From positions 1 through 36,408 of the forward strand of contig DATIHN010000024.1 of the NCBI GenBank assembly GCA_035480635.1: a stretch of DNA of 36,408 nt, read 5' to 3'. A program made the translations under genes and the position numbers. Source of the stretch: Candidatus Saccharimonadales bacterium (GTDB lineage Bacteria > Patescibacteriota > Saccharimonadia > UBA4664 > DATIHN01). The notes under the pieces were generated by a model. That model saw only the letters and a list, made by a program, of their open reading frames with translations. It was not told the DNA's origin and did no database searches. Shown piece by piece: positions 1 to 10,046 of the stretch; the stretch's first letter is position 1, and each line of letters begins with the position of its first letter.

Positions 1-1594
1 CGTTATCGACATCCATAGTTGCTCTGACCCACTGGCCGTGGCCGTCAACGAATCCCGATGCAGTAGACATCGCGGCAGTCAAGAAACTGGTTCCGGCCGT
101 TGACCATTGGAAATCAATAATGCCGGTAGTATTAACACGAATGCGCCAACCCCTTTGATTTGCCACCGAAGTGGATTTACTAAATAAGATAACAACAGCA
201 CTAGGCGTCCAATCATTGAGCATTACTTTTACCCTAACGTCAATATCCCCGGTAATAACCAGTGGTGATGCCGAAGGAGTGGCCAAATAATCACCGCTAC
301 TACCAGGTATAACGGCGTTGCGGGCATATGGATCAATAGAGTTAAGCGTGGCTTCAAGCGAGTTCCGCTCGCTCAAATGACCGGAGTCATTGGCCACATT
401 TGTGAGCTCGTTGGGGTCATTGTCCAGCTCGTACATTTCGTATTGGTCGGTTCCGGTGGTGAAAAAGCGGTAGAGTTTACGGTTTTTGGTGGTAACGCCA
501 AGACCGGGGGGGTGAGGGGCAAGGTTATCGGCAAGACTATCGTTCAGCTCGTGCGGGATGGCCCGGGTTGCATAAGTTGCAGGATTGTTAATGATATCAC
601 GCAGGTCGACTCCGTCGAGTGCAATAGATGGTGAGGCCCCAGCAATGGCCGAAATAGTGGCGCTGACGTCTTGGCTGTTGACTGGGACGTCGGCTGATCC
701 GATCGGAATACCCGGCCCCCTAATAATCAACGGTACGTGTATTGACACGTCATAGACTGTATTTTTGGTCGATGGCCCTGTGGTGCGGTGTTCATAGTAG
801 TGGATGCCGTTGTCGCTATGGAATATCACCACCGTATTACTTAGCTGGCTGGATGTTTCCAATTGCTGAAACAGTGCTTCAATGGTTTCGTCAAGCACGA
901 GCAACTCTCGTAGTTGATCTCTAGCTAACCCTTTGGCGAGGTTCAAATCGGCCTTGGTTAATGCTGGCAATGACTGGATCCACGATGGTTTGTCGCTAAC
1001 GTCCTCTTCGTCAACCACCGGCCACTGGATTCGGTGCCATTTGTGGTAATGGTCAGGGCGTGGAGTATATGGGTAATGTGGCACAGTTGGCGCCAAATAC
1101 AAAAACCATGGTTGAGTGGCGGTTTGCATAAAGCTGATCGCTTGCTGCTTTAAATAAGTCATTTGAAATATACCCGGGTGTGTTTGGGATGTCCCATTAT
1201 CCGAAGCATATTGGTAAGGATCCTGGGTGTCGGGCAAAGTCAGGTGCCGCCAAGTGTCCCAGCCAGTTGGTTTTGGATGGAAGGTGCCAGCGCCGTTCAT
1301 ATATTTACCGATCATGGCGGTTGCGTAACCTTTATCGTGTACCCACCGGCCCACAGTGTTGTTGTGGTCAACATTACCCCCATCGATGTCGGCCTGATTA
1401 TTATCCAGCACACCATGCCGCATGCTGTACTGGCCCGTCAAAATACCGGTTCTGGCCGGCTGGCAAAGACCGATATTTAGACGACTAGACGTAAAGTGAT
1501 AGCCCTCTGCTAATAATCGCCGTCGACCATGCCACATGTATTTCAAGGTGTCGTAGCGCATATCATCAGCAAAAATAACTAAGATATTGGTCAT
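1..1594 (-). CDS. Sulfatase (type I, formylglycine) with C-terminal LamG-like region, 3' end outside window
   Basis: Read on the minus strand from ATG at 1594, the frame is open to the window edge (531 codons, no stop). It begins [17 protein letters not shown], giving the metal-binding Asp pair at about residues 10-11. The sulfatase signature follows: [11 protein letters not shown], with Cys44 the residue converted to formylglycine. Further on are HSDNG (second metal site) and a [16 protein letters not shown] stretch typical of the family. After about residue 430 the sequence becomes a beta-rich LamG/concanavalin-like stretch ([15 protein letters not shown]). The family hydrolyses sulfate esters, often on polysaccharides; the substrate here is unknown. 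No Sec or Tat signal is visible. ATG overlaps the TGA of the upstream fibre gene (ATGA), so translation is probably coupled. No formylglycine-generating enzyme lies in the window. Confidence 0.92.
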   Translation of the reverse strand, partial: MTNILVIFADDMRYDTLKYMWHGRRRLLAEGYHFTSSRLNIGLCQPARTGILTGQYSMRHGVLDNNQADIDGGNVDHNNTVGRWVHDKGYATAMIGKYMNGAGTFHPKPTGWDTWRHLTLPDTQDPYQYASDNGTSQTHPGIFQMTYLKQQAISFMQTATQPWFLYLAPTVPHYPYTPRPDHYHKWHRIQWPVVDEEDVSDKPSWIQSLPALTKADLNLAKGLARDQLRELLVLDETIEALFQQLETSSQLSNTVVIFHSDNGIHYYEHRTTGPSTKNTVYDVSIHVPLIIRGPGIPIGSADVPVNSQDVSATISAIAGASPSIALDGVDLRDIINNPATYATRAIPHELNDSLADNLAPHPPGLGVTTKNRKLYRFFTTGTDQYEMYELDNDPNELTNVANDSGHLSERNSLEATLNSIDPYARNAVIPGSSGDYLATPSASPLVITGDIDVRVKVMLNDWTPSAVVILFSKSTSVANQRGWRIRVNTTGIIDFQWSTAGTSFLTAAMSTASGFVDGHGQWVRATMDVDN

Positions 1595-3717
1595 CGTGAA
1601 ACGCCGTACTGGAGATAGAAATAATCAACATGGACTTTTCGGTTAGTGGCGCCAAGCGATTTTACTATGCTAAACGATGGCCCGTAATTACTGAATGCTC
1701 CAGGCAGACTACTGGCACTGGTTGCTACCAAGACATCGTCAATGTAGAAAAGTGCGTTTGTGCTATCGAAGTAAATTCTGAAACGATGATACGACGTATC
1801 AACCGTAGTAGCCGGGCTGGAAGCCAGTGAGTTCCTTACTCCGCCCACCGCTGTCACACAAGTCCAAGTGGTACTGGAGGGACTGTACTTAAAGTAGAAG
1901 CCATTGGTCGGCTCGGTATTGATACCGTTATGAAGACCAAAGTAAGTTGAAAACTGGTTGCTGCCATCATTGAGGGCCTCAACTTTCAAACGCCACTCAT
2001 TAATGAAGATTGGTACACTTGCCATTTGATACTGGCCTAAGTTGATCTGGACATAGCCGGTGGAGGTGGTTCCAGTACCGAAATAGAAGATACCGCCTCC
2101 CGTGTCGGATGGTACCAATAGCGAAGGTGGCAAGATTGTACCGGTTGAGCCCTCGTCAATAGACCAATTTAGTTGACCGATAGAGCTTATCGGCTGAGTA
2201 GTGGGATTGCTCCAAATCACGTGAGTCAAGCCGCTATAAAAGTCATCAACTAGTATGGCGTTGGACCGTAAGTCGGTTAAGGTGCTAACAACATCCGAAG
2301 CCAGCTCATCGAGAGCATCATCAACAAAGGTCGATGATAATGTGCCGCTGTAGGTTATCTCGGAGGCATCACCCTGGGCAGCATAGGTCATCACCAGATC
2401 TCCGCTGGTTGTACTTAAAGTCGAGTTGCTGGTCAGATAAGTTACGCTCAGCTTGCGGTAGCCAGTACCCGTAGTGACCGCTGTAATTGTAAAGACAGCG
2501 AATTTGTTAGGGACGGAATTATTGTAGAGCCTAATAATGCCGCCGGTGAGGCTATCGAGCCAAGTGGACAGGTTGCTGCCGTTGGAGTCAAAGATATCGA
2601 CAAATACTTGGGAAACCGATGAGATAGTGGCGTTGTTGAGCCTAAGTTTACCGCTACCTGGATCAGCATCGGCAGTACTTGAGGTGTCGAGGGTAAATGA
2701 GAAACTGTTACCCCCAAAGTTGCCCTGAGATCCGGTGGCGCCGGTGGCGCCTTGAGAACCAACACTCCCCGTAGAACCGGTGGCGCCAGTTGCGCCTTGG
2801 GAACCAACCCCGCCCGCCGAACCGGTGGCGCCAGTTGCGCCGGCCCCAGTTGCTCCGGCTGGACCAAGCGGCCCAGTGGCACCTGTGGCACCTTGAACGC
2901 TGGCGTTACCGGGGGGGCCGGTGGGGCCGGACGGCGCAAAGGTGACGGCCAGATCACCAGCAGTTGTACCAAGGCTGCCATTGCTTGTTAAATAAGTTAC
3001 AACTAACTTGCGGTAACCGGCTACCACCGTGACGGCACTGACGCTAAAGATGGCAAATTTGGTTGGATCGGAATCGTTAAATAGTTTGATGGTGCCGCCC
3101 AACAAGGCCGCTAGCCAACTGGTTAAGTCCGTACCTCCAGCATCAAGCAGGTCAATGTAGATAGTGGTGACCGATGAGATGGTGGCGTTATCAAACTTTA
3201 GCTTGCCATTGCCAGGGTCGGAATCCGAAGTGTCGCCATTGTCATAGGTATACAAGAAAGTGTCACCAGCCACATGGCCGCGCGGGCCGGTGGCACCGGT
3301 GGGACCCTGGGGACCGGTACTACCATTCGGGCCGGTGGCACCATCCGGACCAGTGGCACCGTCTGGGCCAGTCGCGCCATCCGGGCCTGTAGCACCAAGA
3401 CTGCCGGGGTCGCCTTGAGGTCCAGTAGCTCCAGTAGTACCCCGAGGCCCGGTCGCTCCGGTGGCACCATCCGGGCCGGTGGCCCCCAGGCCAGCCGTAG
3501 CATCTACGTAGGCCTTATTGGCGGCATCCCCGGTGAGGGTTGGGGTTGGGACCATTGGTGAGGCGGTGAAGACTTTGGAACCAGTAATGGTATCACTACC
3601 GGATTTTGAGACGACGTCTTTAAGAGTGCCATCACTATTGAGGCCAACTTCTAGAAAATCATTGAGGATCTTGCCCCAAGTGCCATCATCTCCTCCGGGT
3701 GTAGGTAATCGTGCCAT
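1591..3717 (-). CDS. Collagen-like tail-fibre-type surface protein (708 aa) with lectin-like C-terminus
   Basis: Domain order: residues 1-79 are a conserved N-terminal unit ([14 protein letters not shown], then [13 protein letters not shown]...AANKAYVDA, typical of phage tail-fibre repeats). Gly-X-Y collagen repeats rich in GATGPDG cover 80-148. A beta module covers 151-262, a second collagen run 263-334 and a second copy of the module 336-448. Residues 490-708 form a Ser/Thr-rich LamG/concanavalin-like domain ending VDYFYLQYG. Proteins of this build form trimeric fibres that bind polymers or cells; the ligand is unknown. There is no signal peptide or membrane segment, so the export route is unclear. 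It lies 11 nt after the 1151-aa paralogue and overlaps the sulfatase start, so all three probably form one operon. Confidence 0.88.
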   Translation of the reverse strand: MARLPTPGGDDGTWGKILNDFLEVGLNSDGTLKDVVSKSGSDTITGSKVFTASPMVPTPTLTGDAANKAYVDATAGLGATGPDGATGATGPRGTTGATGPQGDPGSLGATGPDGATGPDGATGPDGATGPNGSTGPQGPTGATGPRGHVAGDTFLYTYDNGDTSDSDPGNGKLKFDNATISSVTTIYIDLLDAGGTDLTSWLAALLGGTIKLFNDSDPTKFAIFSVSAVTVVAGYRKLVVTYLTSNGSLGTTAGDLAVTFAPSGPTGPPGNASVQGATGATGPLGPAGATGAGATGATGSAGGVGSQGATGATGSTGSVGSQGATGATGSQGNFGGNSFSFTLDTSSTADADPGSGKLRLNNATISSVSQVFVDIFDSNGSNLSTWLDSLTGGIIRLYNNSVPNKFAVFTITAVTTGTGYRKLSVTYLTSNSTLSTTSGDLVMTYAAQGDASEITYSGTLSSTFVDDALDELASDVVSTLTDLRSNAILVDDFYSGLTHVIWSNPTTQPISSIGQLNWSIDEGSTGTILPPSLLVPSDTGGGIFYFGTGTTSTGYVQINLGQYQMASVPIFINEWRLKVEALNDGSNQFSTYFGLHNGINTEPTNGFYFKYSPSSTTWTCVTAVGGVRNSLASSPATTVDTSYHRFRIYFDSTNALFYIDDVLVATSASSLPGAFSNYGPSFSIVKSLGATNRKVHVDYFYLQYGVSR

Positions 3718-3728
3718 TCTACTACCGC

Positions 3729-6700
3729 CTAGATCTCGTAACTAATTGAAAATTGTACTTTTTTTCCACCAGAACTGGTCCAGGCCGCAGTGTTGTAGTC
3801 AGTTCTAACGGTGAATACAGTGGTGGCACTGCCGCAGGTTACAACTCCCGGAGTGGTACTAACCACGCTATTGTCGGTAAATTGAAGCGGCGCAGCCCAT
3901 ATGGCGTTTGCGACTGTACCCGATCCAATCGGCTGCGAAATAGTCGTAGTCGTGGCATTGCTAGTGCCATTAGTCCCCTGCCTAACTAGCGTTGTGCAGG
4001 TATTTCCATCGACTTTGAACCTATAAGCTAAAGTTGTCGGGTTGGCCGACCAACCAACCAAGGTTGGCGTGTAGGCGAACCAAGTAGGGTAACCGGCTGG
4101 GTTAGCAGCGTAAGAAAAGAAGGTGGCCGAGATAGCGGCGTTGGCCAGCACATAAGTATCGCCCCCGTTAATTGTGACCGTTGTGGTATTTGAGGAAAAG
4201 CTTGAGTCGATCACCACAAAATATTTAACTGTCGAGTTAGTCATCTTGATCCTAGTACCCTTGACGAATGTAGTGGTGTAATCAGTAGCCGACGAAATGG
4301 TAAAGGTGTTGGCGTAAGAAGTATTTGTGGCGTATGTCCAGGTGTTGGTATCAGATATCCAATTGTTCCAGACTGTAATTGTCGGGGTATTGATTGTTGG
4401 CGTTGTCAGGATTGGTGTGGCGAGAGTCGGCGAAGTATCAAAAACGAACTGGCCGGTGCCGGTCGCGCCGGTACTAGTCACGCCCTCAATGGTTTGGTGG
4501 CCGGTGAAGGTGTTAGCGGCATCGGTCCTGGCAATAGTGGCAGAAGTAGACGGGAATGTCATGGTGGTGGTATCGGTGCCGGCTAGCGTTATGGAGTTGT
4601 TGGCGGTTAGGGTTTTGCCATCGGCAATTGTCAAAGTGGCGGATGACGACGGTGCAGTTAAGGCTACCTTGTTAACTGATGTGGCTGTGGCTACACCAAT
4701 AGTTGGTGTAACAAGGGTGGGTGAAGTGGCCTTGACTGTACTTCCTGAACCCGTCACTGTGACGGGTTCATAGCTCGTGCAGATCCAGTTGCCGGATCCG
4801 AGAGATACAAACTCGGCCGTGTCCCCAGCCACAGTGGTGATGTTAGCGCCACCAGGCAAAATCAGGCTTGAGGCATTATGGGTTAGGGTTAGAGCTCCAG
4901 TGAATTTGACAATGCGACGGGTGCCAGCCTGAACCGTATCAAAGGCAGTGATAGTGGTGGTGCCAGTAACATTTATGTAATTACCGGTGGCGGCGCCAAT
5001 ATTGGTGGTGGTGCCAGAGGCCACATCGGTGCCCTTGGCTTCGTTGATGAATGATGACAATACCAGCGACGTACCGGTAGCCGCCCCGATTACTGGCGTG
5101 GTAAGTGTGGGTGTATTGGCGAGCACCACCGAGCCAGAACCGACCGAGGCATTGCCAAGCAGCGTCATAGTGCCAGAGGCATCTGGGACCGTCAGAGTGC
5201 GCGTATTGCCGGCTGTAATACCCGACAATTGGAACTGCATTTGCCTAGTAGCGTCGCCATCGTCTTGGACAGTAAAGACATTATCGGCCACGGTAGTTGG
5301 CCCGGTGGCACCAGTTGGACCGGTGGCACCAACTCCCGTGGCGCCGGTGGTGCCAGTGGCCCCAGTCGGGCCAGTCGCACCGGCATCGCCAGTGCGGGAG
5401 TAAAAGATTTTTACAACATCGTTGTTAGCGAAACTGCCGCTTGAATTTACATAACTGACCGTACAGTTATCCCAAGTGCCGTTATCGGTAATGGCACCGG
5501 CCACTTGCAAAACCAAAACATTACCCGGCGCACCGTCTTTGACCATCGTAATGGTGGTGCGGGTAGCCGAAGTCGTGCTATCATCCCAAGTTTGAATCAG
5601 CGTATCGATAGTGTTGCTATCACCGTCCGTCTCACTAATACGCAAAGCGTTAATGGACGAAAGCGTCGTCGAATTGAACTTAATTACACCAGTACCAGGA
5701 TCGCTAGCAGTCGTGTTGGTGGAATAGGTGTATTTGATCCCAGCATCACGACCGGCCGATCCAGCTGTACCGGTGGCGCCTTGAGCACCGGCCGTCCCAG
5801 TGGCGCCGTCGGCTCCGGTGGCACCCTGCGTCCCAGCTGAACCTGTGGCACCCTGCGTACCAGTTGAACCGGTGGCTCCAGCTGGCCCCGTGGCACCTTG
5901 AGCGCCGGTGGCACCTTGGCCTCCGGTCGTACCAGCGGAACCACGATCACCGGAGCGCTCAAACGAGAGAGTGATGGCATCGGCATTAGCAAATGGATTA
6001 GCCGATGATGCACTGATATTTGCAACTGAGATGTTGTTGTAACCGCTGGGTGAAGCCACAGCCGAAACACTAAAGACCAACCACTTGGTGGTGTCTAAGG
6101 TTTTAAATAATCGAATGTATCCTTTGACCGTATTGGTGCTATCGGCAAAGGTGGCCAGCACTGCACTCCAATCAGTGGTGTCACTGCCCAACAAATCGGC
6201 TCGGATGGTTGTAGCGCTACTCTGAGTGGCGTTGTCTAGGCGTAAGTTGCCATTGCCAGGATCGGAATCGGTGGTGGTAGTCGAGAAAGTGTATGGAATA
6301 GTAATTGAACCGCCGACAGCCCCAGTGGCTCCGGTTAAACCAGTCGGTCCGGTTGAGCCAGTTGTACCCTGAGCGCCAGTTGCGCCAGCCGGTCCAGTGG
6401 CTCCGGTGGTACCGGTTGGCCCAGTGGCCCCATCGTTACCAGTGGGCCCAGTGGCGCCGGCTTCGGCTAGTAAGGCCCAGACCGTTTGCCAACTGCCGCC
6501 CACTCCCGGTTCGGTCGAAGCCCCAGAGGTGTGAGCACTGGTACAAATATAACTTGAGCCATTGTTGCTAACTGCATCGAATTGCGCATATGGGGTTGAG
6601 GTTGCCCAATTACCCGTCCAGTTAGTTGACCCACCCGAAACACCTTGCGGTCCGGTTGCGCCGGTGACTCCAAGCGAACCGGTCGCACCAACCGGGCCAG

Positions 6701-7184
6701 TGGCGCCGGTGGTACCAGCACCAGTGGCACCAGTTGTGCCGGCTGAACCAGTTGGCCCAGTGGCGCCAGTCGCGCCAACCCCTCCGGTTGTCCCAGCGGT
6801 GCCGGTAGCTCCAGTTGTGCCTGTGGCTCCAGCCGGACCTGTGGCGCCGGTTAGACCCTGAGTGCCCGCCGAACCGGTGGCACCGGTGGTACCGGCACCA
6901 GTTGCACCGGCCGGTCCAGTGGCGCCAGTCGCGCCAGTCGGGCCTGAGGCTCCGACCCCAGCCGTGGCATCAACGTAGGCCTTGGTGGTAGCATCGCCAG
7001 AAGACGATGGAGTTGGTACCGTCGGCGAGACGGTAAAGGTTTTGGCGCCGGTGATAGTATCAGTGCCAGATTTACTGACGACATCTTTAAGACTGCCGTC
7101 GCTATTATGCCCGACGTTCAGGAAGTCATTAAGAATCGAACCCCATGTGCCGTCATCTCCACCTGGTGTTGGGAGCCGTGCCAT
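3729..7184 (-). CDS. Large collagen-like tail-fibre-type protein (1151 aa) with a CBM5/12-like module
   Basis: The N-terminal 79 residues are nearly the same as in the downstream 708-aa protein. Then come: collagen repeats 80-185; a small carbohydrate-binding-like module 186-237 ([18 protein letters not shown] ... [10 protein letters not shown] ... SWQTVW, the CBM5/12 pattern often seen in tail fibres); collagen 241-290; a beta module 293-410; collagen 411-478; a second beta module 481-598; short collagen 599-629; and a long Thr/Ser-rich tail-fibre-like C-terminus 632-1151. No signal peptide is visible. The start ATG is preceded by GAGG at a long distance (about 13 nt), so initiation may be weak. 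It is the first gene of the fibre/sulfatase operon and has its own promoter candidate upstream. Likely a surface or released adhesin; this is inference. Confidence 0.87.
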   Translation of the reverse strand: MARLPTPGGDDGTWGSILNDFLNVGHNSDGSLKDVVSKSGTDTITGAKTFTVSPTVPTPSSSGDATTKAYVDATAGVGASGPTGATGATGPAGATGAGTTGATGSAGTQGLTGATGPAGATGTTGATGTAGTTGGVGATGATGPTGSAGTTGATGAGTTGATGPVGATGSLGVTGATGPQGVSGGSTNWTGNWATSTPYAQFDAVSNNGSSYICTSAHTSGASTEPGVGGSWQTVWALLAEAGATGPTGNDGATGPTGTTGATGPAGATGAQGTTGSTGPTGLTGATGAVGGSITIPYTFSTTTTDSDPGNGNLRLDNATQSSATTIRADLLGSDTTDWSAVLATFADSTNTVKGYIRLFKTLDTTKWLVFSVSAVASPSGYNNISVANISASSANPFANADAITLSFERSGDRGSAGTTGGQGATGAQGATGPAGATGSTGTQGATGSAGTQGATGADGATGTAGAQGATGTAGSAGRDAGIKYTYSTNTTASDPGTGVIKFNSTTLSSINALRISETDGDSNTIDTLIQTWDDSTTSATRTTITMVKDGAPGNVLVLQVAGAITDNGTWDNCTVSYVNSSGSFANNDVVKIFYSRTGDAGATGPTGATGTTGATGVGATGPTGATGPTTVADNVFTVQDDGDATRQMQFQLSGITAGNTRTLTVPDASGTMTLLGNASVGSGSVVLANTPTLTTPVIGAATGTSLVLSSFINEAKGTDVASGTTTNIGAATGNYINVTGTTTITAFDTVQAGTRRIVKFTGALTLTHNASSLILPGGANITTVAGDTAEFVSLGSGNWICTSYEPVTVTGSGSTVKATSPTLVTPTIGVATATSVNKVALTAPSSSATLTIADGKTLTANNSITLAGTDTTTMTFPSTSATIARTDAANTFTGHQTIEGVTSTGATGTGQFVFDTSPTLATPILTTPTINTPTITVWNNWISDTNTWTYATNTSYANTFTISSATDYTTTFVKGTRIKMTNSTVKYFVVIDSSFSSNTTTVTINGGDTYVLANAAISATFFSYAANPAGYPTWFAYTPTLVGWSANPTTLAYRFKVDGNTCTTLVRQGTNGTSNATTTTISQPIGSGTVANAIWAAPLQFTDNSVVSTTPGVVTCGSATTVFTVRTDYNTAAWTSSGGKKVQFSISYEI

Positions 7185-7239
7185 TGGTTATACATTTACC
7201 TCGTAATTAACTAAAAAACTGCACATTCCACTTGTGCTT

Positions 7240-7268
7240 ATTCTAGATTAGATTGAGGGAATAATCAA
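7240..7268 (-). promoter_or_regulatory. Promoter candidate for the fibre/sulfatase operon
   Basis: On the minus strand there is TTGATT, a 17-nt spacer, then TAGAAT (4/6 and 5/6 matches to sigma-70). Between it and the start codon lies an inverted repeat, GCACA-N7-TGTGC (7221-7237), which could be a 5'-UTR hairpin or an operator. Confidence 0.5.
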
Positions 7269-7287
7269 AGATTTTCAGGGCAGAAAA

Positions 7288-7485
7288 TTAGTGTTTTTTG
7301 GCACCGCCGCCATAGGAGCTCGATCCATACCCGGAAATCTGGTGACGCTGCCCGCCAAATTCAGACAGGGTTTTGACCAAGCCGCTAACCCCGACTACCG
7401 CCAGAGCACCAGCCCCAATGTGAGCTAGAAATTCACGGCGATTCATTGGCTTTGTTAGAAGTTGTTCGATCGGTTTTTTGACCAT
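7288..7485 (-). CDS. Small twin-arginine (Tat) signal protein, 65 aa
   Basis: The sequence has a 13-residue polar lead, then NRREFLAHIGAGALAVVGVSG, i.e. a twin-arginine motif (RREFL) followed by a mildly hydrophobic segment. After it comes a short tail rich in Gly, Ser, Tyr and ending GGGAKKH. The mature part is under 30 residues, far smaller than a normal Tat cargo. The gene sits 55 nt after tatC in the same direction, so it is probably in the tat operon and exported by it. It may be a membrane-retained peptide, a test cargo or a partner of the Tat machine. Translation could start at residue 14 (MNRREF), but neither start has a clear Shine-Dalgarno sequence. Confidence 0.8.
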   Translation of the reverse strand: MVKKPIEQLLTKPMNRREFLAHIGAGALAVVGVSGLVKTLSEFGGQRHQISGYGSSSYGGGAKKH

Positions 7486-7540
7486 GTTCTCACAAAAAAG
7501 TTATGCTTTGGTATTACTCTATCGATTCATGACCCAAACG

Positions 7541-8488
7541 TCAAGATTCCTGGCTTAAGTCTAAAATGTTATAGCGATTAACCTGCATGGCTGGTGGCGC
7601 CTTGAACTGGGTCGCTGGGCGATCTTTGCGGGCTAACTTAACCCCATCGAGAGTTGTATTCAAAACGTTGGCCGGGTGTTGGCGACGCAGCCGAGGCTTG
7701 GGTTCAGCGATTTCTGGTAAAGCCGTGGGTAGCTGCAGTTCGGAGTTTGGTTCAGCCACCTCACCCACAGCTTCAGCTGGGTATTCGACTCTTCGATTAA
7801 CCATCCAAACCAAAATTATTGATAAGTAGTAGAGAAAAACAATCGGGATAGCCATGACGAATTGGGTAATTGGGTCGTAGGTGAAAGGCAGAATGACGGC
7901 CAAGACGAAGGCCGATACCACCACATGGCGCTGATAGCGCAACAATTTTGAGGGCTTAATCGGCTTTATGCGATTAATGAAGAGCACGATCAAAGGAATT
8001 TGAAACAGCAAAGCAAAAGTCAGCAGGGTGTTTGAAACAAACGACAAATAGGCGTCAGCCGAAATCAGCGGCTGAATGGCGGCACTAGAATACTTTGAAA
8101 AAAAGTGCAGCGACATCGGAATTATGATGAAGAAACCGAACGCCACACCCAAGGCGGCCAATATGGTTGAGAAAATGATGACCTTGAGTAGCAAGAATCG
8201 TTTGAGCACGTTCGGCAGGGCCGGCTCCACAAACCGAATCGAGTTATAAACAATCAAAGGCAGCGCCATCATTAGTCCCAGCAGGCCGGAAACTTTTAGG
8301 ATGAAATTAAAGCTGCCGGCTGGGGAATTGTAGAATAAAGGCGCGCCCAACGGCCGCTGCAGTACCAAAATAATCGGTCCCCGAAAAACGTAGCCCAAAA
8401 TCGAACCAAAACCAACCACCAGCAGAACCCACAGTAGTCTATGCCGCAACTCTTTAATGTGATCGTGAAAAGTCAGCGATGGAGACAC
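7541..8488 (-). CDS. tatC: Sec-independent protein translocase TatC
   Basis: TatC is the multi-span core that recognises twin-arginine signals. The N-terminus has the family pattern FHDHIKELRHRLLWV (normally HLxELRxRL). Six membrane segments can be seen at about 17-37, 68-88, 104-128, 150-172, 188-206 and 210-230. The start is GTG at 8488 with an AGGA about 7 nt upstream. The protein is longer than the usual 240-260 residues: an extra C-terminal tail of about 85 residues, Pro/Glu/Arg-rich, follows the last membrane segment. It lies 27 nt after tatA and before the 65-aa Tat substrate. Confidence 0.93.
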   Translation of the reverse strand: MSPSLTFHDHIKELRHRLLWVLLVVGFGSILGYVFRGPIILVLQRPLGAPLFYNSPAGSFNFILKVSGLLGLMMALPLIVYNSIRFVEPALPNVLKRFLLLKVIIFSTILAALGVAFGFFIIIPMSLHFFSKYSSAAIQPLISADAYLSFVSNTLLTFALLFQIPLIVLFINRIKPIKPSKLLRYQRHVVVSAFVLAVILPFTYDPITQFVMAIPIVFLYYLSIILVWMVNRRVEYPAEAVGEVAEPNSELQLPTALPEIAEPKPRLRRQHPANVLNTTLDGVKLARKDRPATQFKAPPAMQVNRYNILDLSQES

Positions 8489-8515
8489 TATATGTCCTAA
8501 GTACCGCTTAGAAAA

Positions 8516-8686
8516 CTAAGCTTTCTTTTCGACAGTGTCGTCTGAACTCTCGCCGGCCACACCCTTCTTGACCTCATTGATCGATTGACCAATGCTGCGG
8601 GCAAGCTCGGGAATTTTTTTGGCCCCAAAGAGCAACAGGATAATCAGCAATACGATTAATAGCTCTTCGAATTTCCCTGCAAACAT
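8516..8686 (-). CDS. tatA: Sec-independent translocase subunit TatA/E, 56 aa
   Basis: Short ORF starting ATG at 8686 with a good GGAGG 5 nt upstream; an overlapping ATG at 8690 is out of frame. The protein has one hydrophobic helix (residues 9-20) followed by the FGAKKIPELARSIGQS amphipathic helix, the hallmark of TatA/TatE, and a charged tail. It would form the pore or membrane-thinning oligomer with TatC. No separate TatB is seen here, as in many minimal Tat systems. It is the first gene of tatA-tatC-small Tat substrate, directly behind a strong promoter. Confidence 0.93.
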   Translation of the reverse strand: MFAGKFEELLIVLLIILLLFGAKKIPELARSIGQSINEVKKGVAGESSDDTVEKKA

Positions 8687-8711
8687 ACATCCTCCACCAA
8701 TTATTAGCTTT

Positions 8712-8740
8712 AGTATAAGCGCTTTAGTGACGGATGTAAA
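8712..8740 (-). promoter_or_regulatory. tatA: Near-consensus promoter of the tat operon
   Basis: On the minus strand there is TTTACA, 17 nt, then TATACT (5/6 and 5/6 matches). It is 25 nt upstream of the tatA start and upstream of its GGAGG. A small hairpin, ACCTC-TCTCG-GAGGT (8741-8755), abuts the -35 and lies between the divergent genes. Confidence 0.7.
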
Positions 8741-8802
8741 ACCTCTCTCGGAGGTCCCATAGCAGACTAGATTTACAGTCTTGTGCTAACATTTAGGTAA
8801 GC

Positions 8803-9474
8803 ATGAGCAAAGTGGTGAAGCAAAGAATCATAAATATGGTTGGTATCGGCCTATTGGCCGGGTTAATGCTTGTTTCATCCGGTACAGCTTGGGCCACGAC
8901 CTATGGCAACGGAACTTATGGCAATTGTCCCTACAATACTGGGTGTGCCAGTAGCAGCCAAAGTTCGACTCAGGCCCAGCCGGCCCAACCAGAAGCCATT
9001 TTACTCAATGACTTTCAAGATTTTTTCCAACCCGGCGGTAAAACTTTTGACCTGGTCGTAAACCAAGTAGTTTATTTTGACGTCGCTGGCTTAAATGGCA
9101 CCGAGCGCCATAGCATTACCATCAACGAAATCGGGCCGGACTATGTCGTTTTCACCATTGCTTCGACCCCAATTCAGGATCGCTTATACGTTGGGCAAAG
9201 TAAGCAATATGACGTCACTAGCGATAACAAAGACGATATCAAAATAGCCCTCAACTCTATTACCGATGGTAAAGCTAACATGACCTTCTTTGCTCTGAAC
9301 CAATCGGTCTCAAACCCTAGTCAAAATCAAGCCGCGCCGCAAGCTAGCTCATCATTGTGGTGGCTGTGGTTAAGTTTGTCGATTCTGGCAATTGTAGCGG
9401 CACTGGTAGTCTTTTTCATCCTATGGAAGCGTCGCAAAGATCGCCACTCGGATATCACAACCAACTCAAGCTGA
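8803..9474 (+). CDS. Cell-surface protein with Sec signal and C-terminal membrane anchor
   Basis: Residues 1-31 are a Sec signal peptide (hydrophobic core VGIGLLAGLMLVSSG, cleavage likely after TAWA). The mature protein begins TTYGNGTYGNCPYNTGC, a Tyr/Gly motif with two Cys. A Ser/Gln/Ala linker, a beta-rich domain of about 115 residues and a single hydrophobic helix (about 184-207) follow, then WKRRKDR, which stops transfer. It is therefore a type I membrane protein displayed outside. The function is unknown; I associate the TYGNGTYG-type start with Saccharibacteria surface proteins, from memory. The start has TAGG 5-8 nt upstream. Its last 9 nt overlap the convergent methyltransferase gene. 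Confidence 0.85.
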   Translation: MSKVVKQRIINMVGIGLLAGLMLVSSGTAWATTYGNGTYGNCPYNTGCASSSQSSTQAQPAQPEAILLNDFQDFFQPGGKTFDLVVNQVVYFDVAGLNGTERHSITINEIGPDYVVFTIASTPIQDRLYVGQSKQYDVTSDNKDDIKIALNSITDGKANMTFFALNQSVSNPSQNQAAPQASSSLWWLWLSLSILAIVAALVVFFILWKRRKDRHSDITTNSS

Positions 9475-10044
9475 GGCTAGGTAAATCATCAAATTATTAA
9501 TCAGCCAGCCCAGGTGATAGCCTGATTGCATGATGATTTTGAGGTAGTTTTCGCTTGTCTCATCACGAACATACCCGTTGCTTGTAAAAAGCTGCTGCCA
9601 ATATTCCTTTGGTTGGCAGTTGATGTGACCACGGCCACCCTGGCCCGGTTGAGCCGCCGAAAAAATAATGATCGGGGCGGTCTGGCTTAAATGTTTGATG
9701 GCGGAAGCCGCGCCTGACTCGGGAATGTGTTCTAGCACTTCAATGCAAAGGCTCAGATCGGCTCTAGCGCCAATTGACTGTTTGGTGATATCGACGATTT
9801 TGATGGCACTTCGTGGAATTTGGAGGACTTCATCAGCCACCGCCGCCTCGGCATAATCAACGCCCTGACCCTTGATGCCTTGGTCTAGGAACGGGCGGAG
9901 GTATAGTCCGGTAGCACAACCCACATCCAGAACCGATTTTGGAGCGTACTTCCAGATCAGCAATTCGGCTAGACGCCGAGCCTGTTCCCCTTCTTCGGCG
10001 TTAATTTGGCGGTAATAATCAATATCGTATTGGGCTTGATCCAT
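9466..10044 (-). CDS. Class I SAM-dependent methyltransferase
   Basis: The 192-aa protein has SAM-binding motif I, VLDVGCATGLYL, at about residues 39-50. An acidic motif II follows near VDYAEA, then a motif IV-like SLCIEVLEHIPESGA segment, the pattern of the Methyltransf_11/23 group. The substrate cannot be told from sequence. The start lies 2 nt after the stop of the flavin reductase gene, so the two are co-transcribed and perhaps coupled. Its 3' end overlaps the convergent surface-protein gene by 9 nt. Confidence 0.85.
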   Translation of the reverse strand: MDQAQYDIDYYRQINAEEGEQARRLAELLIWKYAPKSVLDVGCATGLYLRPFLDQGIKGQGVDYAEAAVADEVLQIPRSAIKIVDITKQSIGARADLSLCIEVLEHIPESGAASAIKHLSQTAPIIIFSAAQPGQGGRGHINCQPKEYWQQLFTSNGYVRDETSENYLKIIMQSGYHLGWLINNLMIYLASA

Positions 10045-10046
10045 GA

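Noticed and set aside
377-1488. Plus-strand open frames across the sulfatase
   Set aside because: They are shadows: the minus strand holds a continuous 531-codon frame with all sulfatase motifs.
1591-7184. CRISPR-like or satellite DNA repeats
   Set aside because: The short repeats (CCGGTGGCGCC-type) are in frame and encode Gly-X-Y collagen; there are no constant-length spacers.
1-7184. Prophage
   Set aside because: The fibre proteins are tail-fibre-like, but there are no capsid, terminase, portal, lysis or integrase genes, and the neighbours are tat and metabolic genes.
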